Notes under the pieces: model-generated
Told to the model about the DNA's origin: nothing
What the model saw: the letters and a program-made list of their open reading frames with translations, nothing else
Databases searched by the model: none
Assembly: GCF_006007885.1 (NCBI RefSeq)
Contig: NZ_VCRO01000004.1
Location: 310,001-374,000, forward strand
DNA: 64,000 nt
Direction: 5' to 3'
From: Alteribacter natronophilus
Lineage (GTDB): Bacteria > Bacillota > Bacilli > Bacillales > Salisediminibacteriaceae
Program-made: the position numbers and the translations under genes
Shown here: positions 36,040 through 44,431 of the stretch, piece after piece
Layout of the letters: each line of letters begins with the position of its first letter
Position numbering within the stretch: position 1 is the first letter of the stretch

Positions 36040-36135
36040 GTGCGGTCCCGTGATGTCTGAAAGCTAAGTGGTGAAAGTCCACTGCGGGTTTGGCTTAGGA
36101 AACGTTCGCGAACGGCATGGATGTTAAGGATAGAT
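36040..36135 (+). mobile_element. Group II intron (class C) 5' fragment, left copy
   Basis: Begins GTGCGG and shares ATGTCTGA-AGCTA-GTGGTG and AAAGTCCACT-CGGG with the copy at 46317. GTGYG is the group II 5' consensus. The reverse transcriptase and domain V are missing. The end point is approximate; 36136-36233 shows nothing else. Confidence 0.6.
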
Positions 36136-36233
36136 TAGCTAGGTTAACACACGTTGATAGAATTCTTCAAATCGTGGAGAAGGACGATTGTAATTAGAGA
36201 AACTAGGAATTAATTAAAGAAAAGTAATAGATT

Positions 36234-36602
36234 TTAACTATTTTCTAATAACATAAAGGGCCTTCCAACAACGGCTTCAATACGAAAATAACGATCCAGA
36301 CCCTTTTCACGAAAAGCATGGGTCATGTTAGTAATTGTTTGTAAATCAGGAACGTCATATAGGAAACAGGCATGCCATCCCAGTTGTCCAGATCGGCCAG
36401 ATGCAAGCACATCCGCATCGATAGTACCAATTAGTTCTGATTCATTACTCTTCCATTCATTAATGATTTCTTTAAACTCTGGAATAATTGTTTTTTCTTT
36501 AAATTCTTTTGTTGTATCAAACCATCCAGTTGATTCAAACATAAACATTACTCTTATAGGCGAAGTAATTTTAGGAACAAGTACATCTTCTTCGTCAGAC
36601 AC
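36234..36602 (-). CDS. IacB/darcynin-like small protein
   Basis: 122 aa; GTG start with AGAGGTG upstream. Reads like the IacB family found in indole-acetate catabolic clusters: RVMFMFESTGWFD, ELIGTIDADVLASGRSG, WHACFLYDVPDLQTI, YFRIEAVVGRPF, a ferredoxin-like alpha/beta barrel fold. Exact role of IacB is not settled. It lies 16 nt behind the Crp/Fnr regulator gene and is divergent from the catabolic operon, so it is probably in the same regulon. Family match made from memory. Confidence 0.5.
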   Translation of the reverse strand: MSDEEDVLVPKITSPIRVMFMFESTGWFDTTKEFKEKTIIPEFKEIINEWKSNESELIGTIDADVLASGRSGQLGWHACFLYDVPDLQTITNMTHAFREKGLDRYFRIEAVVGRPFMLLENS

Positions 36603-36617
36603 TTTTTTTCACCTCTT

Positions 36618-37322
36618 TTATTTGTTTGATTTCTTCCATTCCAGTAATTCGCTTATGTTTTTTATATAATAGTATCCGTTTATTTTTGTTATTGTTCCCG
36701 TCTTATCAAGGCTCCTCATTATATTAGAGACGGTTACCCTGGAGGTTCCCGATAAATCGGCCATTTCCTGATGTGTAAATTTAATTGTTACTTTTCTCCC
36801 CACCTTGGTTTCTAAGCCGTATTGCTGAGATAGCTTATACAGATACGTGATAACTCTTTCATTTGCATTCATAAAAGTTATTTCACTTATATGATTCTTT
36901 AATGAAGTTAATTTTGAGGTGAGGTTAAAAATTAACTTCTTACTTAAGTTTGTATTATTTAAGATGGTTTTCAGGAACTGGTCTCGATGAATGTATGAAA
37001 TTTTTGAGTCAGTATTTGTAGTTGTTGTAACTATAGCCTCAATCTGTTCTATTGCTGAGCTTTCACCAAAAATACTTCCTTTATTTAATATAATAATTGA
37101 TTTCTCCTGACCATCCGTATCTAATAAGGAAGCTCTCACTCTCCCTTCCACGATGCAGTAAATATATTGATTGACCTCCCCCTGGTGATAGATAACACTA
37201 TTTTTTCTATAACTAATTTGAGGACATTTCTCAAAGATATCCAGCCAGTCATTAACATCGTTATGAAACCAAGGTGATTGAAAATTTTGGCTGAAAAAGC
37301 TTTGGTCGTCCTGACTTAACAT
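36618..37322 (-). CDS. Crp/Fnr-family transcriptional regulator
   Basis: About 234 aa: N-terminal cyclic-nucleotide-binding-like beta-roll (NSVIYHQGEVNQYIYCIVEG, GSIFGESSAIEQ), dimer helix (about 120-145) and C-terminal HTH_Crp (FTHQEMADLSGTSRVTVSNI). No cysteine cluster for an Fe-S centre is evident, so it is more ArcR/Crp-like than Fnr-like. The ATG at 37322 is preferred (GGGGTG 7 nt upstream). It sits divergently from the catabolic operon with a palindrome between, so it is the likely local regulator. Confidence 0.85.
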   Translation of the reverse strand: MLSQDDQSFFSQNFQSPWFHNDVNDWLDIFEKCPQISYRKNSVIYHQGEVNQYIYCIVEGRVRASLLDTDGQEKSIIILNKGSIFGESSAIEQIEAIVTTTTNTDSKISYIHRDQFLKTILNNTNLSKKLIFNLTSKLTSLKNHISEITFMNANERVITYLYKLSQQYGLETKVGRKVTIKFTHQEMADLSGTSRVTVSNIMRSLDKTGTITKINGYYYIKNISELLEWKKSNK

Positions 37323-37350
37323 AACTATACACCCCATTTCTTATGAATAT

Positions 37351-37366
37351 TGTAAACTATTTTACA
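37351..37366. promoter_or_regulatory. Candidate Crp/Fnr operator
   Basis: TGTAAA-CTAT-TTTACA, a perfect 6-bp inverted repeat with 4-nt spacer (16 bp, the Crp/Fnr-family length) in the divergent intergenic region. A TATAAT at 37387-37392 without a good -35 would suit an activated promoter. Confidence 0.6.
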
Positions 37367-37442
37367 GAAAATTTAAAATCTTTAGATATAATAAAAACAA
37401 AATAAGTCGAATGAAACAGTTGGTAAATAGGAGGTAGACAAA

Positions 37443-38603
37443 ATGATAAGTAATACTCTAATTACAGAAGAAGATGCGAAAGAGTGGCAAAAAGAATTTC
37501 CCATTTTAAGGGATGTGATCCATGTAGGGAATTGTTCTCAAGCCCCACAAGCGAAGAAAGTGAGGCTGGCTATAGAAAAATACTTAGATAACTGGTTGAC
37601 CGTAGGAATGGACTGGGAGTATTGGGTGGAAGAAGTAAATCGGTCAAAAGAAGAGTTTGCTAAATTGATTAATGCCAGCCCTGAGGAGGTTGCCATAACT
37701 TCCTCTGTTTCACTGGCTACCGCCTCTATTATAGGAGCATTACCATTTGACGAAATAAAGTCCAATATCGTTTTAACAGAAGCAGATTTTCCAACAATCG
37801 GTCATGTTAGCCTGGCTCAAGCGAAGAGGCAAGGTTTCGGTGTGGATTTTATACCGGTGAAAAACGGTGAGATCGAAGAAGCGGATTATGAAAAATACGT
37901 GAATGACAATACAATGCTAACTTGTGTTACATCAGCTTATTATCAAAACGGTTTTAAGCAAAACTTAAAAAAAATTGGTGAGATTATTCATCAGAAAGGT
38001 TCAATCTATTATGTAGATGCCTATCAGGATATTGGTACCTCCCATATAGATGTTAAGGAGATGGATATTGATATTCTTACAACCGGTAACTTGAAGTACT
38101 TGTTAGGAATGCCGGGGATAGCATTTATTTACGTTAAGAAAGAATTATCAGAAAGATTAGAACCGTCAATTACAGGTTGGTTTGGAATGAAAAATCCTTT
38201 TAGTTTTGAGATAAAAAATTTAGATTATGCACCTGATACGAGAAGGTTTGACACGGGAACGCCGGCGATTCTTACAGCCTTTGCTGCAAGAGCAGGAATG
38301 GAGATAATTAATAAAGTTGGACCAAAAAACATAGAAGAGAGAATTGACAGGCTATCGATATTCACTCTGGATTTAATGAGAACTAAAGGAATGGATATTG
38401 CCAGCCCTCTCGACATAAAAAGGAAAGGTGCCGTAACAGCCATTAGAGTTCCTAATCCCCATGATGTGGAACGAAAGCTAAAAGAAAAACAAATTATTGC
38501 CTCTGCCCGTGGGGATGTTATTCGTATTGCTCCACACTTCTTCACCACTCAGGAAAACCTCAAAATAGTGGTTGATGAATTGGAAGATGTATTAAAGGTA
38601 TAG
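37443..38603 (+). CDS. Class V PLP-dependent aminotransferase-fold enzyme
   Basis: 386 aa; GGAGG upstream of the ATG. Class V signatures: HVGNCSQAPQAKKV near the N-terminus, YYVDAYQDIGTSHIDV (Asp/Gln contacting PLP) and ILTTGNLKYLLGMPG with the Schiff-base lysine. Closest in feel to isopenicillin-N-epimerase/kynureninase-type proteins rather than NifS (no flexible cysteine loop seen). The reaction could be deamination, racemisation or C-C lyase on an amino acid substrate. First gene of the operon that continues to 45919. Confidence 0.75.
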   Translation: MISNTLITEEDAKEWQKEFPILRDVIHVGNCSQAPQAKKVRLAIEKYLDNWLTVGMDWEYWVEEVNRSKEEFAKLINASPEEVAITSSVSLATASIIGALPFDEIKSNIVLTEADFPTIGHVSLAQAKRQGFGVDFIPVKNGEIEEADYEKYVNDNTMLTCVTSAYYQNGFKQNLKKIGEIIHQKGSIYYVDAYQDIGTSHIDVKEMDIDILTTGNLKYLLGMPGIAFIYVKKELSERLEPSITGWFGMKNPFSFEIKNLDYAPDTRRFDTGTPAILTAFAARAGMEIINKVGPKNIEERIDRLSIFTLDLMRTKGMDIASPLDIKRKGAVTAIRVPNPHDVERKLKEKQIIASARGDVIRIAPHFFTTQENLKIVVDELEDVLKV

Positions 38604-38637
38604 TAATACATTTCTTATCTAAGGAGGAGAAGAGTCG

Positions 38638-38916
38638 ATGGAAACACGTATTAAGACGGACGAGGAATATGATGAGAAAGCAGAAGTTGAGAGGCTTATA
38701 AAGAAACATACTTATATCATGCCGCGAACAAAGCTCGGGTGGGTTTTATCCAGTATTATAATCGTTTCTTTTTTAATGGTTTATCCGGGGCTAATGTGGG
38801 CGAACACAGCTTATCCATTTATTTTAGGAATGCCATTTACCTATGTTTGGCTTACGTTTTGGGTGCATGTAATTATGGCGGCAGGTATATACGCAGCTAA
38901 AAAACTTTGGATTTGA
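38638..38916 (+). CDS. Small membrane subunit of the symporter
   Basis: 92 aa; GGAGGAG upstream. A charged N-terminus (about 1-35) and two TM helices (about 38-57 and 67-88). It sits directly before an SSS symporter (16-nt gap), like the DUF485/YhdT-type partner subunits of such transporters. Exact family not certain. Confidence 0.65.
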   Translation: METRIKTDEEYDEKAEVERLIKKHTYIMPRTKLGWVLSSIIIVSFLMVYPGLMWANTAYPFILGMPFTYVWLTFWVHVIMAAGIYAAKKLWI

Positions 38917-38932
38917 GAAGGGGGAGATTATC

Positions 38933-40429
38933 TTGGATCAAGCAGTCATCTCAATTGTAATAGTTGTGCTGTTTACATTTATTGTACTATCTATAGGGAT
39001 GTTCGGCTGGGCTAAAAAAATGGATACATCTGCGCAAGATTACTTTGTGGCAAGTAGAACCCTAGGGTTTGCAGCATTATTTTTTACTTACACTGCGACC
39101 TATCACAGTGCTTCTGCTTTTCTGGGTACCGGGGGTTTCCTTTATGCCCATGGGATCTCATACTGGGCGATTGGTCCTTATACACAAACAATCGGTGGAA
39201 TACTTTTGTATTTATTTGGAAGTCGAATTTGGTTGTTAGGTAAAAAGTATAATTACTATACCCCTGGTGATTTGTTAGGAGCATTTTATGAAAGTAAATT
39301 TCTTAAAGTCTTAACAGGAATCGTTCTGGCTGCATTTGTAATTCCCTATGTTCAACTTCAGTTGGCTGGTGCAGGTTGGATAACGGAGTTTGTTACCTTT
39401 GGAGCTGTCCCTTATGTATGGGGAGCAACTGGCCTTGGGTTAGTTGTATTATTATATGTTTATTTAGGTGGTATGCGTTCTGTTGCTTGGACGGATATTT
39501 TTATGGGGGTTTTCATGTTCTTTGCTATTGTAGTTGGAGGTTGGTATTTAACTAATATTCTATTAGGTGGGCCGACCCAGGCATGGCTGACAATTGAAGA
39601 CAGAACACCTTTACAACTTGTATTACCTGGCGCACCTGGATATTTCACACTACCTATGGCATTTTCCTGGACAGTCATTATTACAATTGGCTTAAGTGTT
39701 GCTGCCCCACATGTAATTATGAGAATGTTTTCTGCGACTTCGATCCGCATCCTTAAATGGGTGGCTGTTCTTTCCCCGATATTCCTTGTTTGGATTTATA
39801 TTTCTTATGTCTGGTTTGGAATGGGAACAAGAGCCCTGTATCCAGGAATAGAATTTCCGGATGAAATTTTACCAAGGTTTCTATTTGAACATACGCCTGT
39901 TGTTTTTGCAGCTTTAATCTGTGCAGGTGGATTAGCAGCAATGCTATCAACTGCAAATTCCCAATTACATGCCTCAGGTGCATTATTATCAAGAGATGTT
40001 TACAACACTATAAATAAGAATGCTGGTGAAAAGCAGTTAGTTACAGTAGGAAGAGTTGCAATTTTAATTATCTTTGTGTTCTCGGCATTTGCAGCTATTC
40101 AAAAGCCTCCTCTTTTAGCTATGTTAATTGCACTTGCTACAGGAGGAATGGCTCAAATCTTTCCCATGTTATTTGGTGCATTATTTTGGCCGCGTGCTAC
40201 AAAGGCAGGAGCTATTTCAGGTTTTATAGTAGGAACTATTATTATGGTGTGGTTTGAGCTTGGTGGGATCAATTTATTTGGAATGATGCCAGGTTTTTGG
40301 GCGCTGGCAGCTAATACCATTGTTTTTGTGGTGGTGAGTTACTCCACTCGACCACAGTCTGCACATATTATTAAGAAGTTCCATGGCTTCTTAGACTCAG
40401 AAGAAGCAAAAAATATGTTGAAACTATAG
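38933..40429 (+). CDS. Sodium:solute symporter (SSS family)
   Basis: 498 aa; TTG start with GGGGGAG upstream. 13 predicted TM helices and SSS signatures: DYFVASRTLGFAALFFTYTA, SAFLGTGGFLYAHG, GGMRSVAWTDIFMG, and ICAGGLAAMLSTANSQLHAS (the conserved Na+ site region of LeuT-fold SSS proteins). Takes up a carboxylate or amino-acid-like substrate with Na+. It is inside the catabolic operon, so it likely imports the substrate degraded by it. Confidence 0.85.
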   Translation: MDQAVISIVIVVLFTFIVLSIGMFGWAKKMDTSAQDYFVASRTLGFAALFFTYTATYHSASAFLGTGGFLYAHGISYWAIGPYTQTIGGILLYLFGSRIWLLGKKYNYYTPGDLLGAFYESKFLKVLTGIVLAAFVIPYVQLQLAGAGWITEFVTFGAVPYVWGATGLGLVVLLYVYLGGMRSVAWTDIFMGVFMFFAIVVGGWYLTNILLGGPTQAWLTIEDRTPLQLVLPGAPGYFTLPMAFSWTVIITIGLSVAAPHVIMRMFSATSIRILKWVAVLSPIFLVWIYISYVWFGMGTRALYPGIEFPDEILPRFLFEHTPVVFAALICAGGLAAMLSTANSQLHASGALLSRDVYNTINKNAGEKQLVTVGRVAILIIFVFSAFAAIQKPPLLAMLIALATGGMAQIFPMLFGALFWPRATKAGAISGFIVGTIIMVWFELGGINLFGMMPGFWALAANTIVFVVVSYSTRPQSAHIIKKFHGFLDSEEAKNMLKL

Positions 40430-40535
40430 GAGGGGAATGCAACCAGAGGAAAGGAAGATGAAATTACAAATGAATTTTGAAAGTAATTAGATGCTACTAT
40501 TTGCAAAATTGTTATTCAGTTAAAGGAGTAGGTTT

Positions 40536-40973
40536 ATGAATAGTATTATTAAAATTACTTGGCCTTCTTTAAAAGAAGAAATAAAAGTAAAACTTTTAGA
40601 AGATATAAATCCTGACTTATGCGAGCAGATTAAGAACACCTTGCCATTTGAAAGTATACAAAGCCACGCAGTGGTCGCAGGGAAACAAATGTATTGTCCA
40701 TACCGATTGGTAACACGATTGAGTGATTTAACTTATGAAAACATGAATGAACAGCCAATCGGAAGAATGAATATTGAGTTGGATTTTCAATATTTAGCGA
40801 TAAATTATGGTCCAATGACAGAGCCTGTTCCTGCACTTCCTGTCGGACAAATATTGGAGGAAGATATCCCTAATCTAATGCAGGTTGGAGAAAAAGTTTG
40901 GAATAATTTATTATACTCAGACGATTACCTTATAGTACATATGACCTTAGAAGGGAGGTTTGGCGATGAATGA
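40536..40973 (+). CDS. DUF3830 protein, cyclophilin-like domain of cucumopine-synthase type
   Basis: 145 aa; AAAGGAG upstream. Matches DUF3830 in pattern: ITWPSLKEEIKVKLLED, HAVVAGKQMYCPYRLV and YLAINYGPMTEPVPALPVGQ, a cyclophilin-like barrel. Agrobacterium cucumopine synthase joins such a domain to a helical bundle. Here the helical-bundle-like partner is the next gene, overlapping by 8 nt. The enzyme that is known condenses histidine with 2-oxoglutarate; the substrate here is unknown. Confidence 0.6.
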   Translation: MNSIIKITWPSLKEEIKVKLLEDINPDLCEQIKNTLPFESIQSHAVVAGKQMYCPYRLVTRLSDLTYENMNEQPIGRMNIELDFQYLAINYGPMTEPVPALPVGQILEEDIPNLMQVGEKVWNNLLYSDDYLIVHMTLEGRFGDE

Positions 40974-41496
40974 GATAGTGACCTTCAAGAAGGAAGTTGA
41001 AGAAGAGATTACTAACATTTGGATAAACGAACCAGAGGATATTTTTGTACTTAAAAAGGGATACCTCCCATCCGGAGCAGGTATATATGATCAATACTTT
41101 TCTGTGCTTGTAATGTTAAGTGGAGAAATGAGATCACTGGGGATACACGCTTTTGCAGACTTAATGGCGTTTGCCGAAAGCCCGGCCTTTCAAATGGATC
41201 AGATAAGAATAATGGTGAAAAGAATACTAAAAATTGATTGTGGGGTGATTAGCTATTTTGGCCTTCCTAAATATGGAGGATTTTTGAATCGATATTATGC
41301 TTTAATAGATACTATTGAAACAAAGGAAGAATTTATTGACGTAACAAGATCAATGTTTACTTTAACAAACCGCTATCAAATGTGGTTACACCAAATCTTT
41401 CCGTGGGGAATTTCAATGTTTTTTAAACAAAAACAGCCGGATGATTATAAACAAACCTATGAAACATTAAAGGAAGTAACAGAAAAAGGAAGATGA
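40966..41496 (+). CDS. Helical-bundle protein like the cucumopine synthase C-terminal domain
   Basis: 176 aa; start ATG 40966 with GGGAGG 8 nt upstream, inside the end of the DUF3830 gene, so translation is coupled. All-helical: YDQYFSVLVMLSGEMRSLGI, YFGLPKYGGFLNRYYALIDTI and YQMWLHQIFPWGISMFFK, which fit the Cucumopine_C type. Taken with the previous gene, it would make a two-subunit version of a normally fused protein. Assignment from memory of the family, not searched. Confidence 0.5.
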   Translation: MNEIVTFKKEVEEEITNIWINEPEDIFVLKKGYLPSGAGIYDQYFSVLVMLSGEMRSLGIHAFADLMAFAESPAFQMDQIRIMVKRILKIDCGVISYFGLPKYGGFLNRYYALIDTIETKEEFIDVTRSMFTLTNRYQMWLHQIFPWGISMFFKQKQPDDYKQTYETLKEVTEKGR

Positions 41497-41627
41497 AAAC
41501 TTTAATTCCCTCCCCGACCCAAAGAATTAATAAACATTTATTGTTGAAGTCAGTTTGTAAAGTATTTAATGGTTAGTATTTTTTTAATTCGATATGGTGT
41601 GTAAATAAAAATTACATGGAGGCAAAC

Positions 41628-43400
41628 ATGTATACAACTGGAACTGCCTTTTTGGAAGGGTTATATGAAGCTGGTGTTTCCTATATTTTTGCTAACTTAG
41701 GAAGCGATCATCCAGCAATTATAGAGAGTTTGGCAAGAGCAAAAAAAGAAAACAAAGAATTGCCAGCAGTTATTACTTGCCCTCATGAATTCGTTGCACT
41801 TAGCGCTGCCCATGGTTACGCTCAGCTGACAGGTGAGCCTCAAGCTGTACTGGTTCATGTTGAATGTGGGACACAAAATCTTGGGGGAGCTATTCATAAC
41901 GCCTATAAAAGCAGAGTACCTGTTCTGATTTTTGCAGGTGCCTCTCCGTACACACAGGAAGGAGAACTTACAGGTAGTAGAAATGAATTCATCCACTGGA
42001 TACAAGATGTACGTGATCAACGGGGAATTGTTCGTGGTTATACAAAATATGATAATGAAATTAGGACAGGATTTAATGTGAAGCAGCTTATTTATCGTTC
42101 CTTGCAAATAGCTAAAAGTGATCCGGCTGGTCCTGTATATTTAATGGGCCCAAGAGAGGTGATGGAAGAGGAAACAACGCCAGTGACGCTGGAAAATGAG
42201 CTTTGGCAGCCTATTTTACCTGGGGCGATTGCACCTGAGCAGTTAGACGAATTAACAAGGGACCTTTTAGCAGCCAATGCCCCACTTATTGTAACCTCGT
42301 ACTTAGGCAGAAACACAGATGCTGTAGGCGAACTTGTTAAATTGAGTGAGAAACTCTCAATTCCTATTATTGAGTCTATCCCTCACCACATGAATTTCCC
42401 TCACAATAACCCTATGCATTGTGGTTCTCAATGGAATGTTTCAACACAAAATAAACTGCTCGCTGACGCAGATTTTGTGCTTGTAATTGATAGTGACGTA
42501 CCGTGGATTCAAACAAAAAATAAACCGTCTGATAAGGCGAAAATATACTATCTTGATGTCGATCCTCTTAAGGAAGAAATGCCACTTTGGTATATTCCAT
42601 CTAAGCAGTTTTTGAAAGCGGATTCATATATCGCACTTCAGCAAATCAACAAACATCTTAATGAATATGAGATTGATCAGGACGCTGTTTCTAAGCGTTG
42701 GTGGAAGTATTCTGAAGTCCATAATTCCTTAATGGCAGAAAAACGAAATGTTGAAGAAACGAGAACTGATATTATTACTCCAGAATATATAGTTGCTTGT
42801 GTAAGAGATGTCATTGATAAAGAAAACACTATTGTTCTGAATGAAGCGATCACTAATTATCCAGCAGTCTCTAATCATATTGAAGTAGACAGACCAGGTT
42901 CATATTTTGGAAGCGGGGCAGGTTCTTTGGGGTGGAATGGGGGTGCCGCAATCGGAATGAAACTGGCTAACCCTGACAAAACGATTGTCAGCCTGACTGG
43001 AGATGGTTCATATATGTTCAGCGTTCCATCAACCGTTCATTGGATGGCTAATCGATATAATACTCCATTTTTGACGGTGATCTTCAATAATTCAGGTTGG
43101 AAAGCGCCGAAAATGTCTACTTTAGGTGTCCATCCGAGAGGGGTTGCAAATGAAACAGAAGAATTCTGGGTGAGCTTTGACCCGACATCTGATCTGGCCG
43201 GAATTGCTGAGTCGGCTGGGAATGCCTACCCTATTAATGTTGAAGAACGAGCAGAATTGAGAAGTGCTTTAGAAGAAGGGGTAAACAAAGTTAACGAAGG
43301 ACGGGCCGTGGTTATTAATGTGACAATTCCTCATGTTTACAAGGATGGTGATACTCGCGCTAGAGGAAAAAACACGATTATCCAAACAGATACTATGTAG
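41628..43400 (+). CDS. ThDP-dependent enzyme (benzoylformate decarboxylase/acetolactate synthase family)
   Basis: 590 aa from ATG 41628 (GGAGG 5 nt before; the upstream ATG overlaps that site). N-terminal Pyr domain with ITCPHEFVALSAAHGYA, containing the ThDP-activating Glu and a His; central domain; C-terminal PP domain with the GDG...NN signature (GDGSYMFSVPSTVHWMANRY then VIFNNSGW). Not a housekeeping acetolactate synthase: there is no small subunit and it sits with a hydrolase and an ALDH. Likely a 2-oxo acid decarboxylase producing an aldehyde for the ALDH downstream. Confidence 0.75.
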   Translation: MYTTGTAFLEGLYEAGVSYIFANLGSDHPAIIESLARAKKENKELPAVITCPHEFVALSAAHGYAQLTGEPQAVLVHVECGTQNLGGAIHNAYKSRVPVLIFAGASPYTQEGELTGSRNEFIHWIQDVRDQRGIVRGYTKYDNEIRTGFNVKQLIYRSLQIAKSDPAGPVYLMGPREVMEEETTPVTLENELWQPILPGAIAPEQLDELTRDLLAANAPLIVTSYLGRNTDAVGELVKLSEKLSIPIIESIPHHMNFPHNNPMHCGSQWNVSTQNKLLADADFVLVIDSDVPWIQTKNKPSDKAKIYYLDVDPLKEEMPLWYIPSKQFLKADSYIALQQINKHLNEYEIDQDAVSKRWWKYSEVHNSLMAEKRNVEETRTDIITPEYIVACVRDVIDKENTIVLNEAITNYPAVSNHIEVDRPGSYFGSGAGSLGWNGGAAIGMKLANPDKTIVSLTGDGSYMFSVPSTVHWMANRYNTPFLTVIFNNSGWKAPKMSTLGVHPRGVANETEEFWVSFDPTSDLAGIAESAGNAYPINVEERAELRSALEEGVNKVNEGRAVVINVTIPHVYKDGDTRARGKNTIIQTDTM

Positions 43401-43413
43401 AGGAGGAAATGAA

Positions 43414-44202
43414 ATGAGTGTAAAGACAGAACTTTTAGGAGACCTTTTAACTGGAATCGTTGAAGAGAAGGTGAAAATAGTAGATTTAACCCAAATTTTA
43501 AATGAAGAAACACCTGTTATACAGTTACCGCCTCCATTTAAAAATACAGGGGGGTTTAAGTTCAAGAAACTTTCAGAATATGATGAAGATGGGCCGGTAT
43601 GCTATTGGAATGATTTTGAAGCCGGCGAACATTGTGGTACCCATTTTGATGCACCGGTGCATTGGGTTTCGGGAAAAGATGGAGATTCAGTTGATACAAT
43701 GCCAGTTAAAAATATGTTTGGTGAAGCTTGTGTTATAGATATCACAAAAAAAGTAGAAGAAAACCCTGATTATTGCCTGTCCATTGATGATATTAAAAAA
43801 TTTGAAGCTACACATGGCGAGATTCCCAGTCACTCTTTTGTCATTATCCATACAGGGTGGGATCAATATAACAGTAACTCTGAAAAGTATTTTAACATTG
43901 GAGAGGACGGCCAGCCACACACACCTGGCATATCAAAAGAGGCTTCAATCTTTTTAGTTGAGGAGAGGGATATCCTTGGAGTCGGTGTTGAGACGGTAGG
44001 CACAGATGCTGGTATCGCGGGTTCATTTGACCCTCCTTTTCCAAACCATCATTATATGCACCAGGCAAATAAATACGGAATTGCCCAGCTTTCAAATATA
44101 GATAAACTGCCTCCAAGAGGGGCGGTATTAGTAGTAAATCCTTTAAAAATTGAAAGAGGAAGTGGGAGTCCATTACGTGTACTGGCGTTGATTGAGAGAT
44201 AA
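43414..44202 (+). CDS. Cyclase-family hydrolase (kynurenine formamidase/isatin hydrolase-like)
   Basis: 262 aa from ATG 43414 (GAGGAGG upstream). The metal motif HxGTHxDxPxH is present (EHCGTHFDAPVHW), with DLTQILNEETPV at the N-terminus and the second shell GVGVETVGTDAGIAG and HHYMHQANKYGI. Members hydrolyse cyclic amides or formamides with Mn2+ or Zn2+: kynurenine formamidase, isatin hydrolase. It follows the ThDP gene by 13 nt. Substrate not determinable from sequence alone. The gap 44203-44431 before the next gene has no ORF. Confidence 0.8.
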   Translation: MSVKTELLGDLLTGIVEEKVKIVDLTQILNEETPVIQLPPPFKNTGGFKFKKLSEYDEDGPVCYWNDFEAGEHCGTHFDAPVHWVSGKDGDSVDTMPVKNMFGEACVIDITKKVEENPDYCLSIDDIKKFEATHGEIPSHSFVIIHTGWDQYNSNSEKYFNIGEDGQPHTPGISKEASIFLVEERDILGVGVETVGTDAGIAGSFDPPFPNHHYMHQANKYGIAQLSNIDKLPPRGAVLVVNPLKIERGSGSPLRVLALIER

Positions 44203-44431
44203 ATGAGAAAAATCAGGAACCAATTTCATAAAGTGAGTGCTTGAGTATTCAGGAGATAAACATATTGTTGTGTTAATACTCTGCGGATAGATAAACCAGT
44301 GAAAATATAGAAGGCAGCCCAACAGGACCCTTGGTTTGGGGGACCTCTGGTTATTTTAGATCAAACATAAAAGAGAATTTTTGAAGCAATTTATTTTGGA
44401 GATCATAACTTTTAAAATGGAGGCATGAATA

